64,000 bases of DNA from Planctomycetota bacterium (GTDB lineage: Bacteria; Planctomycetota; Planctomycetia; Pirellulales; Lacipirellulaceae). Below, one piece after another: positions 57,129 through 64,000 of this stretch; positions within the stretch are counted from its first letter, which is position 1; each line of letters begins with the position of its first letter. The position numbers were made by a program, and so were the translations under genes. Where the stretch lies: NCBI GenBank assembly GCA_029259945.1, contig JAJDEF010000012.1, forward strand, positions 239,404 to 303,403, read 5' to 3'. The notes beneath the pieces are model-generated. The model was not told the DNA's origin. It did no database searches and was given only the letters and a program-made list of their open reading frames with translations.

Positions 57129-58565
57129 ATGAGATTGAGGCTTAAAATTGCGGTTTTTGGACTGGCCTGCGCTGCTGTGGTAACCATTGCGCCTTCTGCG
57201 AAAGCGTATGTATCCAATGATCGCTGGGTGACCACCGCGTCGGGATCTGCAGGGGTGGCTGGAGATCCGGTTACGCTCACCTGGAGCATTGTGAACGATG
57301 GCACAAATCTCACCGGCGAAGGGCCGAGCGATTTGGTCAACTTCCTTGACACCAACCTGGGAGCTGGCCCCGGGGGCACCGATCTCACGCAACGCCCATG
57401 GTTTCAGCATTTTGATAGCGCTTTTGATCGTTGGTCCGAGCTAGGCGGTATTACCTATGTGTACGAGCCGAATGATGATGGGGTCACCCAGGGGAGTTTT
57501 TTGGCGGGCAGCTTGGGAGTACGCGGTGATGTAAGAATTGGCGGGGCGTTGATCGACGGCGCCAGTGGTACGGTGGCTTTCAACTACTCCCCAGATAATG
57601 CAGACATGGTTCTCGACACCGGAGATGCCGTCTTTTTCTCGAATAGCACTTCAAATTATCGCCAGCTACGTAATACGGTGATGCATGAGGCGGGACACGG
57701 ATTTGGACTGTCTCATGTAGATTCAGACACCAGTCGCTTTTTGATGGAGCCGTTCATTTCGACCCTATTTGATGGCCCGCAATTTGACGACATCCGTGGG
57801 GTGCAGGCTCTCTACGGCGACTTTTTCGAGAAAAGCAACAACGGCCAGGGGAACGATACGACCCTTTTGGCGACCAGTCTGGGGTCGGTGGCTGCCGGCT
57901 CAACCCTTTCACTCGGAACCGACGCAGTCGACGCCGTGGTCAGTTTTTCCGACACCGATTTTTTGAGCATCGACAGTAGCACCGACACCGATTTCTTCTC
58001 GTTTTCGATCGATGGTCCCTCGTTGCTCGATGTGGTGTTGGCCCCTCTGGGCCCCACCTATAACCAGGGAATCGAAGGCGGATCACAGACGCCGATCGAC
58101 ACCTCGGTGCTTAGCGACCTAGCTTTGGCCGTTTTCGATTCGGACGGAATCTCGCTGCTTGCGGCGTCTGACACTGCTGGGCCAGGGCTAACGGAGTCGC
58201 TCACCGCACTGAATTTACCCGTGGCGGGTGATTATTTTGTCCGCGTTACCGGGGCCGACGCGGTGATCCAGTTCTATCAAATTGACCTATCGGTCGAGAA
58301 TGCAGTCACCTTTGCTGAGGCTGATTTCAATCAGGACGGTAACGTCGATGCTGCTGATTTAGGCGTCTGGCAGGCTTCTTTTGGCGTGGATGCAGGAGGA
58401 GACGCGGACGGCGATGGAGATACAGACGGGGCAGACTTTCTCGCATGGATGACTCAACAAACCGGGGGTTCACCCTCGTTTTCCCCTGCGGTGGGAGTTC
58501 CAGAGCCCACCGCCCTGACCCTGATACTCTTGGTGGGATTCCCCTTTCTAGCTAGGCGTATGTGA
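57129..58565 (+). CDS. Secreted matrixin-like metalloprotease with dockerin-type and PEP-CTERM ends
   Basis: This 478-residue protein has a signal peptide (KIAVFGLACAAVVTIAPSAK, then AYV), a zinc metalloprotease domain with HEAGHGFGLSH at 186-196 (HExxHxxGxxH) and a following methionine (Met206, MEPF) as the Met-turn. Next come a DxDxDG-rich beta domain (about 280-390), a dockerin-type calcium segment (DFNQDGNVDAADLGVWQASF and GDADGDGDTDGADFLAWM), and a PEP-CTERM sorting signal (VPEP at 457, hydrophobic stretch, ARRM end). It is thus exported, protease-type and probably sorted to the cell envelope by an exosortase. It follows the sigma-factor terminator. Confidence 0.9.
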   Translation: MRLRLKIAVFGLACAAVVTIAPSAKAYVSNDRWVTTASGSAGVAGDPVTLTWSIVNDGTNLTGEGPSDLVNFLDTNLGAGPGGTDLTQRPWFQHFDSAFDRWSELGGITYVYEPNDDGVTQGSFLAGSLGVRGDVRIGGALIDGASGTVAFNYSPDNADMVLDTGDAVFFSNSTSNYRQLRNTVMHEAGHGFGLSHVDSDTSRFLMEPFISTLFDGPQFDDIRGVQALYGDFFEKSNNGQGNDTTLLATSLGSVAAGSTLSLGTDAVDAVVSFSDTDFLSIDSSTDTDFFSFSIDGPSLLDVVLAPLGPTYNQGIEGGSQTPIDTSVLSDLALAVFDSDGISLLAASDTAGPGLTESLTALNLPVAGDYFVRVTGADAVIQFYQIDLSVENAVTFAEADFNQDGNVDAADLGVWQASFGVDAGGDADGDGDTDGADFLAWMTQQTGGSPSFSPAVGVPEPTALTLILLVGFPFLARRM

Positions 58566-58722
58566 AGATGGGTCAACCTAGCCGATCGCATCGAAGTTTG
58601 CCCTCTGTCGGGGCAGCATTCTAGGCTGGGGCAAGGATCGGCACAAAATTCGCCCTTACCCGCCTTGCGGCCCTTTGTCTCATGGCTATATTAGGTGATT
58701 CGCACAAGTTTGCCTGCGCTAG

Positions 58723-58795
58723 GCTAGCGTAGCTCAATTGGCAGAGCAGCTGATTTGTAATCAGCAGGTTGTGGGTTCAAGTCCCTCCGCTAGCT
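58723..58795 (+). tRNA. tRNA-Thr (anticodon TGT)
   Basis: Cloverleaf with acceptor GCTAGCG/CGCTAGC, D-arm AGCTCAATTGGCAGAGC, anticodon stem GCTGA/TCAGC with loop TTTGTAA, T-arm GTGGGTTCAAGTCCCTC. CCA is not encoded. First of a tRNA cluster before tuf. Confidence 0.95.
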
Positions 58796-59006
58796 CGTTA
58801 TCGGAGTAAGTTGGGCCTGGGTGTAAATGGATTGGCGCTGAGTGTTTGTGTGAAGCCGAGACGGATCGAAGCCGACGCGATTGAAGCAACAAACGACGAA
58901 GTAGGTGGTTTGGTAGAGTTCATGGGATCTACGGGGTCCGTGGAACGATGGTTTCCGGCTGCTGTCCTAAAGGGCCAACTGGCTTGTGGTTCGAGGTGTG
59001 AAAGCC

Positions 59007-59088
59007 GGGGGGTTACCGAAGCGGTCAAACGGGTCAGACTGTAAATCTGATGGCTATGCCTTCGCAGGTTCGAATCCTGCACCCCCCA
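59007..59088 (+). tRNA. tRNA-Tyr (anticodon GTA)
   Basis: The acceptor is GGGGGGT/ACCCCCC. The anticodon stem CAGA/TCTG surrounds the loop with GTA, followed by a long variable arm and the T-arm GCAGGTTCGAATCCTGC. The 82-nt length is typical of tRNA-Tyr. Confidence 0.95.
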
Positions 59089-59204
59089 CTGAAATTTATA
59101 TTGTGGAATTAGGATTGAAAGACGATTGAAGAGGAGTTCACTAGGTTGCTTGGGTGCTGATGCTTTTTTTCCGCATGCCAAAATACGAATTCCTAAATCA
59201 ATTG

Positions 59205-59275
59205 GCGGGTGTAGCTCAATGGTAGAGCAACAGCCTTCCAAGCTGATGACGAGGGTTCGATTCCCTTCACCCGCT
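59205..59275 (+). tRNA. tRNA-Gly (anticodon TCC)
   Basis: The acceptor is GCGGGTG/CACCCGC. The anticodon stem CAGC/GCTG encloses loop CTTCCAA. The T-arm has the GGTTCGATTCCC consensus. The total is 71 nt, with no encoded CCA. Confidence 0.95.
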
Positions 59276-59362
59276 TTTGGAGGGTTTAGAGTCGCGAGTC
59301 GAGAGGCAGAAAGAATAAGGGTAACGAGGTATGGTTCTTGGCTCTCCGCTCTCGACTTTGCT

Positions 59363-59435
59363 GCTGCTGTAGCTCAGTTGGTAGAGCACGTCCTTGGTAA
59401 GGACGAGGTCATGAGTTCGAGTCTCATCAGCAGCT
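59363..59435 (+). tRNA. tRNA-Thr (anticodon GGT)
   Basis: The acceptor is GCTGCTG/CAGCAGC. The anticodon stem GTCC/GGAC encloses loop TTGGTAA. The T-arm is ATGAGTTCGAGTCTCAT. It is the second threonine tRNA and directly precedes tuf. Confidence 0.95.
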
Positions 59436-59537
59436 CTCGTGCATTGCACGGCGAGATTATTAATAACACGTAAGAGTTCGCAGCAACTCCATTTTTGTCA
59501 CAGAAACACACGGTTTTTTATAGAGTTAGGGAGAAAA

Positions 59538-60737
59538 ATGGCTAAGGATACCTTTGAACGCTCCAAGCCGCACGTCAACGTGGGCACCATCGGTCACATC
59601 GATCATGGGAAAACAACCACCACAGGCGCTATTTTGGCCGTTCAGGCACAAAAAGGCCTGGCAAAGCTCAAGTCTTACGCCGATATCGCCAAGGGTGGTA
59701 CCGTTCGTGATGCGACCAAGACGGTGACTATCGCTGTGGCTCACGTTGAGTACGAAACAGACACGCGTCACTATGCCCACATCGACTGTCCGGGTCATGC
59801 CGACTTTATTAAGAATATGATCACCGGTGCTGCCCAGATGGACGGTGCGATCTTGGTGGTTTCCGCCGCTGACGGCCCCATGCCGCAGACGCGAGAGCAT
59901 ATTTTGCTGGCCCGCCAGGTGGGTGTTCCTCGGATTGTAGTTTACTTGAATAAGTGCGACTTGGTCGACGACGAAGAGTTACTCGAGTTGGTCGAACTTG
60001 AAATCCGTGAACTGCTCACCATGTATGGTTTCCCCGGCGACGAAGTGCCGATGGTTCGTGGTAATTCAAAGGCTGCGATCGAGACTCCTGGGGATGAAGC
60101 CTCTGCCAAGCCAATTTCGGAGTTGATGGATGCCATCGACGCCTATATTCCCGAGCCAGTTCGCGAGAACGACAAGCCTTTCTTGATGGCGATCGAAGAC
60201 GTTTTCTCGATCGAAGGTCGTGGCACCGTTGCGACAGGTCGTATCGAACGTGGCACCATTAAGGTGGGCGAAGAAGTCGAGATCATCGGTTTGACCGAAG
60301 AGCCAGCCAAGACAACTTGCACGGGCGTCGAAGCATTCAATAAAACGATGGACGAAGGCTATGCCGGCGACAACGTTGGTTGCCTGTTGCGTGGCGTCAA
60401 ACGTGAAGAAATTCAGCGTGGGCAGGTGCTTGCCAAGCCGGGTAGTATCACTCCTCACACCAAGTTCGAGGCCGAGATCTACGTCCTTAGCAAGGAAGAG
60501 GGAGGTCGGCACACGCCGTTCTTTAGCGGTTATCGCCCTCAGTTCTACTTCCGTACGACGGACGTGACAGGCACCGCCAACTTGGTAGGCGATGCAGAAA
60601 TGTGCATGCCTGGCGATAATGCTCGGTTAGCAGTGGAATTGATGAAGCCAATCGCCATGGACGATGGTGTTCGTTTTGCTATCCGTGAAGGTGGCAAGAC
60701 GGTGGGTTCAGGTGTGGTAACAAAGATTGTTGGTTAA
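59538..60737 (+). CDS. tuf: Elongation factor Tu
   Basis: EF-Tu delivers aminoacyl-tRNA to the ribosome. The 399-residue protein has the G-domain motifs GHIDHGKTT (G1), [11 protein letters not shown] (G3) and NKCDLVDD (G4), with the [20 protein letters not shown] and [10 protein letters not shown] segments of domains II and III. The ATG at 59538 is preceded by AGGGAGAAAA. Upstream in-frame codons would cover the tRNA-tuf spacer. Placed in the classical tRNA-tuf-secE-nusG-rplKAJ order. Confidence 0.98.
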   Translation: MAKDTFERSKPHVNVGTIGHIDHGKTTTTGAILAVQAQKGLAKLKSYADIAKGGTVRDATKTVTIAVAHVEYETDTRHYAHIDCPGHADFIKNMITGAAQMDGAILVVSAADGPMPQTREHILLARQVGVPRIVVYLNKCDLVDDEELLELVELEIRELLTMYGFPGDEVPMVRGNSKAAIETPGDEASAKPISELMDAIDAYIPEPVRENDKPFLMAIEDVFSIEGRGTVATGRIERGTIKVGEEVEIIGLTEEPAKTTCTGVEAFNKTMDEGYAGDNVGCLLRGVKREEIQRGQVLAKPGSITPHTKFEAEIYVLSKEEGGRHTPFFSGYRPQFYFRTTDVTGTANLVGDAEMCMPGDNARLAVELMKPIAMDDGVRFAIREGGKTVGSGVVTKIVG

Positions 60738-60742
60738 TTTCG

Positions 60743-60770
60743 AAGGTGGAGGGCGGCACAGCCCTCCTTC
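60743..60770 (+). promoter_or_regulatory. Hairpin between tuf and tRNA-Trp
   Basis: GGAGGGC and GCCCTCC pair around GGCACA (60748-60767). There is no T-run, so it is more likely an RNA-processing or partial termination structure than a full terminator. Confidence 0.4.
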
Positions 60771-60774
60771 CTGT

Positions 60775-60850
60775 AGGGGCGTAGCTCAATTGGCAGAGCA
60801 CCGGTTTCCAAAACCGGGGGTTGTGAGTTCGAGTCCCACCGCCCCTGCCA
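60775..60850 (+). tRNA. tRNA-Trp (anticodon CCA)
   Basis: The acceptor is AGGGGCG/CGCCCCT. The anticodon stem CGGT/ACCG encloses a loop with CCA. The T-arm is GTGAGTTCGAGTCCCAC, and the 3' CCA is encoded (60848-60850). It lies between tuf and secE, as in several bacterial phyla. Confidence 0.95.
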
Positions 60851-60994
60851 TACAGAAACGATGGTGGAACGGTGAGTTGGCTTGGCGGCAGGTGAAGCCA
60901 AGGTACGAATGGTGAGTTGTGGCTCGAGCCGCTGCTCATTGCAATTACGCGTGGTGTCGCCATTGAGCGGCTTGATAGCTGACTAGGAAAAGCT

Positions 60995-61387
60995 GTGGCT
61001 GAGTTAATCGCAGGAATGTTTAACACTTCGCTGTATAAGCGAAGCCAGGGCAAGGTGGCCCGACAGCTCTCGTTCGCTGCCATTGCATTGGCGGTTGCTG
61101 CGGGTGCTTGGAAGCTCAGTGCGGTTGCCACGACAGAAGTGGGCCAATACGTCACGCCGATGGTTGTGATTGCAGTGGGCTTGTGGGCGGGTTTTCGATT
61201 AATCAACATTCCCCGTTTTGCTGATTTTTTGATTTCGGTGGAAGCAGAAATGAACAAGGTTTCGTGGCCCGCCCGAGGCGAGTTGTGGCGTGCCTCGACG
61301 GTGGTCATCGTGGTCATCTTCTTCCTGGCGGCGATATTGTTTATTTATGACATCCTCCTGAAAACTTTGATGGGATGGGTTATCTAG
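60995..61387 (+). CDS. secE: Preprotein translocase subunit SecE
   Basis: SecE is an essential subunit of the SecYEG protein-export channel. This 130-residue protein is longer than the minimal single-helix form. The conserved SecE core is AEMNKVSWPARGELWRASTV plus the C-terminal membrane helix VIVVIFFLAAILFIYDILL. Two earlier hydrophobic segments (about 25-45 and 50-68) make it the three-helix form. The GTG at 60995 has AGGA upstream. It precedes nusG. Confidence 0.93.
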   Translation: MAELIAGMFNTSLYKRSQGKVARQLSFAAIALAVAAGAWKLSAVATTEVGQYVTPMVVIAVGLWAGFRLINIPRFADFLISVEAEMNKVSWPARGELWRASTVVIVVIFFLAAILFIYDILLKTLMGWVI

Positions 61388-61469
61388 TGCTGTCGAAAAC
61401 GATGGCACCAGAAAGTGTAGATGACAACCGGGTGGCAACACCACAACGACAAACCAAAGGAACGCTCAA

Positions 61470-62291
61470 GTGAGCGAAGATACCAATAAATTAGTTGACG
61501 GAGCGCCGGCCGAGCTTGAAGCCACAGAGCAGGCAGAAGAGCAAGCTGCGCCTTCAGCCGAGCCGACTGCCGAGAGCGCTGTGGCTGATGAGGTGGCCGT
61601 AGAAGAAGCAGTGGACGCCGAATCCGAAGGTGAAGCCAGTGAATCAGAAGTCGCAACTACTGAAATAGAAGGTGAAGTTGAGGAGACAGAAGAGAGCGAA
61701 TCAGCAGAATCTGAATCCTCGTCGGAAGTTGCTGCAGAAGAGCCAGCCGACGATTCGACGAAAATGGACTGGTACATCCTCAAGGTGCAAAGCAATCGAG
61801 AGCGGTCGATTGCTGATGCCTTGCGTCGCAAGATTGCGATTGAGGGGCTAGGCGAGTTCTTCGGCGAGGTGGTTGTGCCGGTAGAAAAAGTCACCGAGTT
61901 CAAGGGTGGTAAGAAGAAAATTGTCGAGCGAAAGCTCTACCCAGGCTACATCGTCGTGCATATGCATATCAACGATGACACTTGGTTTGCAGTTCGCGAG
62001 ACGTCTGGCATCGGTGATTTCACCGGCTCGGGCGGAAAGCCAACGCCGATGTTGCCTCACGAGGTAGCTCGCATTATCCAGGAAGATGAAGAAGAGACAG
62101 ATGATTCGCCGAAACTGAACATCGCGTTCAATTTGGGTGATCGAGTGAAGGTCAAGGAAGGCACCTTTGAGAGTTTTGAAGGCGAAGTGAATGCGATCGA
62201 CGAACACAGCGGTCGCGTGACAGTCATGATCAATATTTTTGGCCGAAGTACGCCAGTCGAGCTGGAGTACTGGCAGGCCGAGCAAGTGTAA
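61470..62291 (+). CDS. nusG: Transcription antitermination factor NusG with long acidic extension
   Basis: NusG binds RNA polymerase and links transcription to translation or Rho. It is 273 residues from the GTG at 61470; canonical NusG has about 180. Residues 1-98 are a Glu/Ala/Ser-rich acidic tail with no family match (ATEQAEEQAAPSAEPTAESA pattern). The NGN domain starts at MDWYILKVQSNRERSIADAL (99) and the KOW domain at LGDRVKVKEGTFESFEGEVN near 224. The extension may modulate NusG contacts with other factors. Confidence 0.95.
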   Translation: MSEDTNKLVDGAPAELEATEQAEEQAAPSAEPTAESAVADEVAVEEAVDAESEGEASESEVATTEIEGEVEETEESESAESESSSEVAAEEPADDSTKMDWYILKVQSNRERSIADALRRKIAIEGLGEFFGEVVVPVEKVTEFKGGKKKIVERKLYPGYIVVHMHINDDTWFAVRETSGIGDFTGSGGKPTPMLPHEVARIIQEDEEETDDSPKLNIAFNLGDRVKVKEGTFESFEGEVNAIDEHSGRVTVMINIFGRSTPVELEYWQAEQV

Positions 62292-62366
62292 ACGGATGGC
62301 GGCCGCGCTCGACAGCGCGTTGCCGGTTTTCGTTTCGCGTAGCGTAAACGATAGCAAGAGCGAACG

Positions 62367-62792
62367 ATGGCAAAACAACTAGTAGGGTCAGCAAAGTTTC
62401 AAATCCCCGGTGGGCAGGCGACTCCCGCACCGCCGGTCGGTACTGCGCTGGGCAAGTTTGGCGTCAACTTGGGGCAATTTGTCACTGCGTTTAACGATAA
62501 AACCAAGGAAGCCGGCGGAATGATGATTCCGGTGGTGGTCAATGTCTACAACGACCGTTCGTTTGATTTTATTACCAAGAGTCCCCCGGCGGCTGTGTTG
62601 CTGAAGAAGGCAGCCAATATCGCCAAGGGCTCAGGCGTTCCCAACAAAGACAAAGTGGGCAAGGTGACCCGAGCCCAATTAGAAGATATTGCCAACACTA
62701 AGATGAACGACCTCAATGCAAGTGATCTCGATCATGCGGTTCTCATGATCGCCGGGACCGCCCGTAGCATGGGTCTTGAAGTCGAAGGTTAA
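62367..62792 (+). CDS. rplK: 50S ribosomal protein L11
   Basis: This is a component of the GTPase-associated centre, and in several bacteria the target of stringent-response signalling via RelA. The 141-residue protein has the family start [20 protein letters not shown] and the C-terminal RNA-binding part ([20 protein letters not shown]). Start ATG at 62367; it precedes rplA. Confidence 0.97.
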   Translation: MAKQLVGSAKFQIPGGQATPAPPVGTALGKFGVNLGQFVTAFNDKTKEAGGMMIPVVVNVYNDRSFDFITKSPPAAVLLKKAANIAKGSGVPNKDKVGKVTRAQLEDIANTKMNDLNASDLDHAVLMIAGTARSMGLEVEG

Positions 62793-62865
62793 CACTCATT
62801 GATGTTCGGGTATCGTTGTTTCATTTTTGAATCAACACCGCACCGGCGAAAAGCGAAAACAGATC

Positions 62866-63543
62866 ATGCCTAAACTAGCAAAACGAATGAAGAAACTGGT
62901 CGAGAAACAGCCGAGCGAAGCGCTGCCTCTGGCTGAGGCGGTCGGGGTGCTGAAGCAATTCGACGGGACTGCCTTTGATCAATCGGTAGAAATTTCGATG
63001 CGATTGGGAGTTGATCCCGCCCAGGCCGACCAAATCGTTCGCGGTTCGATTGTCTTGCCCCACGGCATCGGCAAAGAACAACGCGTCGTCGTCTTCGCCA
63101 AAGGCCCTGCCGCAGAGGCGGCCCAAGAGGCCGGGGCAGATGTTGTCGGTGACGAAGACCTCGCCAAAAAAATACAAGGCGGGTGGACGGACTTTGATGT
63201 CTGCATCGCTACCCCCGATATGATGAAAGTCGTAGGCCCTTTGGGTCGCGTCTTGGGTCCGCGAGGTTTGATGCCTTCGCCTCGTGCAGGCACGGTTACC
63301 CCAGAAGTTGTCAAGACAATTGGCGAATACAAAGCGGGCAAGGTGGAGTTTCGCAACGACAAGGGCGGGAATATCCACGCCATCGTCGGCAAGCTTAGCT
63401 TCGAGCCACAGCAACTGGTCGACAATGTTCAAGCGTTCGTCGACATGATCATTGGCATGAAGCCTTCGTCCATAAAGGGTACCTACCTTCGCTCAGCCCA
63501 CCTTAGCGCCACCATGAGTCCTAGTGTGAAGCTGGCCACTTAA
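62866..63543 (+). CDS. rplA: 50S ribosomal protein L1
   Basis: L1 binds 23S rRNA near the E-site and often represses its own operon in bacteria. The 225-residue protein has the usual core ([20 protein letters not shown], then [20 protein letters not shown] and [19 protein letters not shown]). I used ATG 62866 ([10 protein letters not shown]); an upstream in-frame codon at 62827 is in the leader. It follows rplK. Confidence 0.97.
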   Translation: MPKLAKRMKKLVEKQPSEALPLAEAVGVLKQFDGTAFDQSVEISMRLGVDPAQADQIVRGSIVLPHGIGKEQRVVVFAKGPAAEAAQEAGADVVGDEDLAKKIQGGWTDFDVCIATPDMMKVVGPLGRVLGPRGLMPSPRAGTVTPEVVKTIGEYKAGKVEFRNDKGGNIHAIVGKLSFEPQQLVDNVQAFVDMIIGMKPSSIKGTYLRSAHLSATMSPSVKLAT

Positions 63544-63599
63544 CTTTTAGTATCCAATACTTATTACCGTCCACCATTCATTAGCTGTTGCCTACTTTC

Positions 63600-64000
63600 A
63601 TGAGCAAGTACCTCAAAGACCTGATTACCAACGAGTTTAAAAGTCGACTCGAAGGAGTTGACGACGCCTTGGTTGTCGATGTGATTGGCATGGAAGCAAA
63701 TGCCAATGTCGCGTTACGCCGTTCGCTACGTGAAAAAAACATGCACCTGATGGTGGTGAAAAACAGCTTGGCCCGTCGAGCGACCGAGGGTACGGCCTTA
63801 GCCCCGGCCTTTGAGGGTGCAACTGGCACTTCGGCAGTGGTTTGGGGTGGCGAGGATGTAGTTTCGCTCGCCAAAGAAGTCGTGCGTATGGCGAAGGAGG
63901 CCGATTACGAGCCGTTTGCCGCAAAGGGCGGTGTCATGGATGGCGAGAAGCTGTCGGCCGAGGAGGTCGTTGCGATTAGCAAGTGGCCGTCTCGCGAAGA
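63600..64000 (+). CDS. rplJ: 50S ribosomal protein L10 (3' truncated by window edge)
   Basis: L10 forms the base of the ribosomal stalk. The visible 133 residues begin MSKYLKDLITNEFKSRLEGV and continue NMHLMVVKNSLARRATEGTA, matching the family N-terminal domain. There is no stop before the window end. The 56-bp gap after rplA holds no L12-type gene; rplL is expected further right. Confidence 0.93.
   Translation, partial: MSKYLKDLITNEFKSRLEGVDDALVVDVIGMEANANVALRRSLREKNMHLMVVKNSLARRATEGTALAPAFEGATGTSAVVWGGEDVVSLAKEVVRMAKEADYEPFAAKGGVMDGEKLSAEEVVAISKWPSRE

Overview
The window looks like chromosomal DNA from a planctomycete, most likely of the Pirellulales type. I infer this from the mix of genes rather than from any search. 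It has a PEP-CTERM/dockerin-type secreted metalloprotease, an SdrD-like surface protein, a sigma factor with several extra helix-turn-helix modules, a DnaA lacking its N-terminal domain, a Ni-superoxide dismutase, a BlaI/M56 pair, tandem Uma2 genes and dispersed 'cacagagga'/'gatgaacacgg' inverted repeats. No phage, IS transposase, rRNA operon or CRISPR array was seen.

Layout. 1-7.6 kb: the 3' end of a large surface protein, then uvrA (minus) divergent from ilvN-ilvC. 7.6-15.8 kb: an inverted-repeat patch, a secreted protein, exported-type sodN, a translationally coupled blaI-M56 sensor pair with a recognisable promoter/operator, a DinB-fold protein, a zinc-ribbon protein, a membrane-anchored protein with a possible RNase-like C-terminus, and a DEAD-box helicase. 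15.8-25 kb: a flavoprotein and a PD-(D/E)XK-like gene lie behind the replication block gyrB-dciA-dnaN-(oriC-like gap)-dnaA-cysteine desulfurase, all on the minus strand. A 53-codon ParD-like ORF overlaps the gyrB end. 25-34 kb: a small anchored protein, scpB, a hyperacidic protein, and the minus-strand run argH, HEAT protein, sigma-54 regulator, CcsA/HemX, hemA.

34-42 kb: several very small genes, a DnaA-box-like repeat, carB with a repeat-derived insertion, and a duplicated Uma2/membrane-protein unit with a truncated relic between copies. 42-48 kb: a structured-RNA candidate, repeats, and a lipopolysaccharide block (kdsD, kdsC, a 1001-residue LptA/OstA-like protein), which implies an LPS-bearing outer membrane. 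48-55 kb: an esterase, a glycosyltransferase, glgC and two secreted proteins. 55-64 kb: the modular sigma factor, the matrixin-like protease, and the classical information-processing cluster tRNA-Thr, Tyr, Gly, Thr, tuf, tRNA-Trp, secE, nusG, rplK, rplA, rplJ, which runs off the window end.

The strongest leads are the duplicated Uma2/membrane unit with its relic; the hidden small ORF plus nuclease-like gene behind gyrB; the BlaI/M56 pair whose sensor carries two Ig-like repeats; the modular sigma factor without region 3; the secreted HEAT protein with a receiver-like insert; and the structured RNA candidate at about 42.3-42.53 kb. Start sites were chosen by eye from Shine-Dalgarno-like sequences and family lengths. 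All family assignments come from motif recognition, with no database search.
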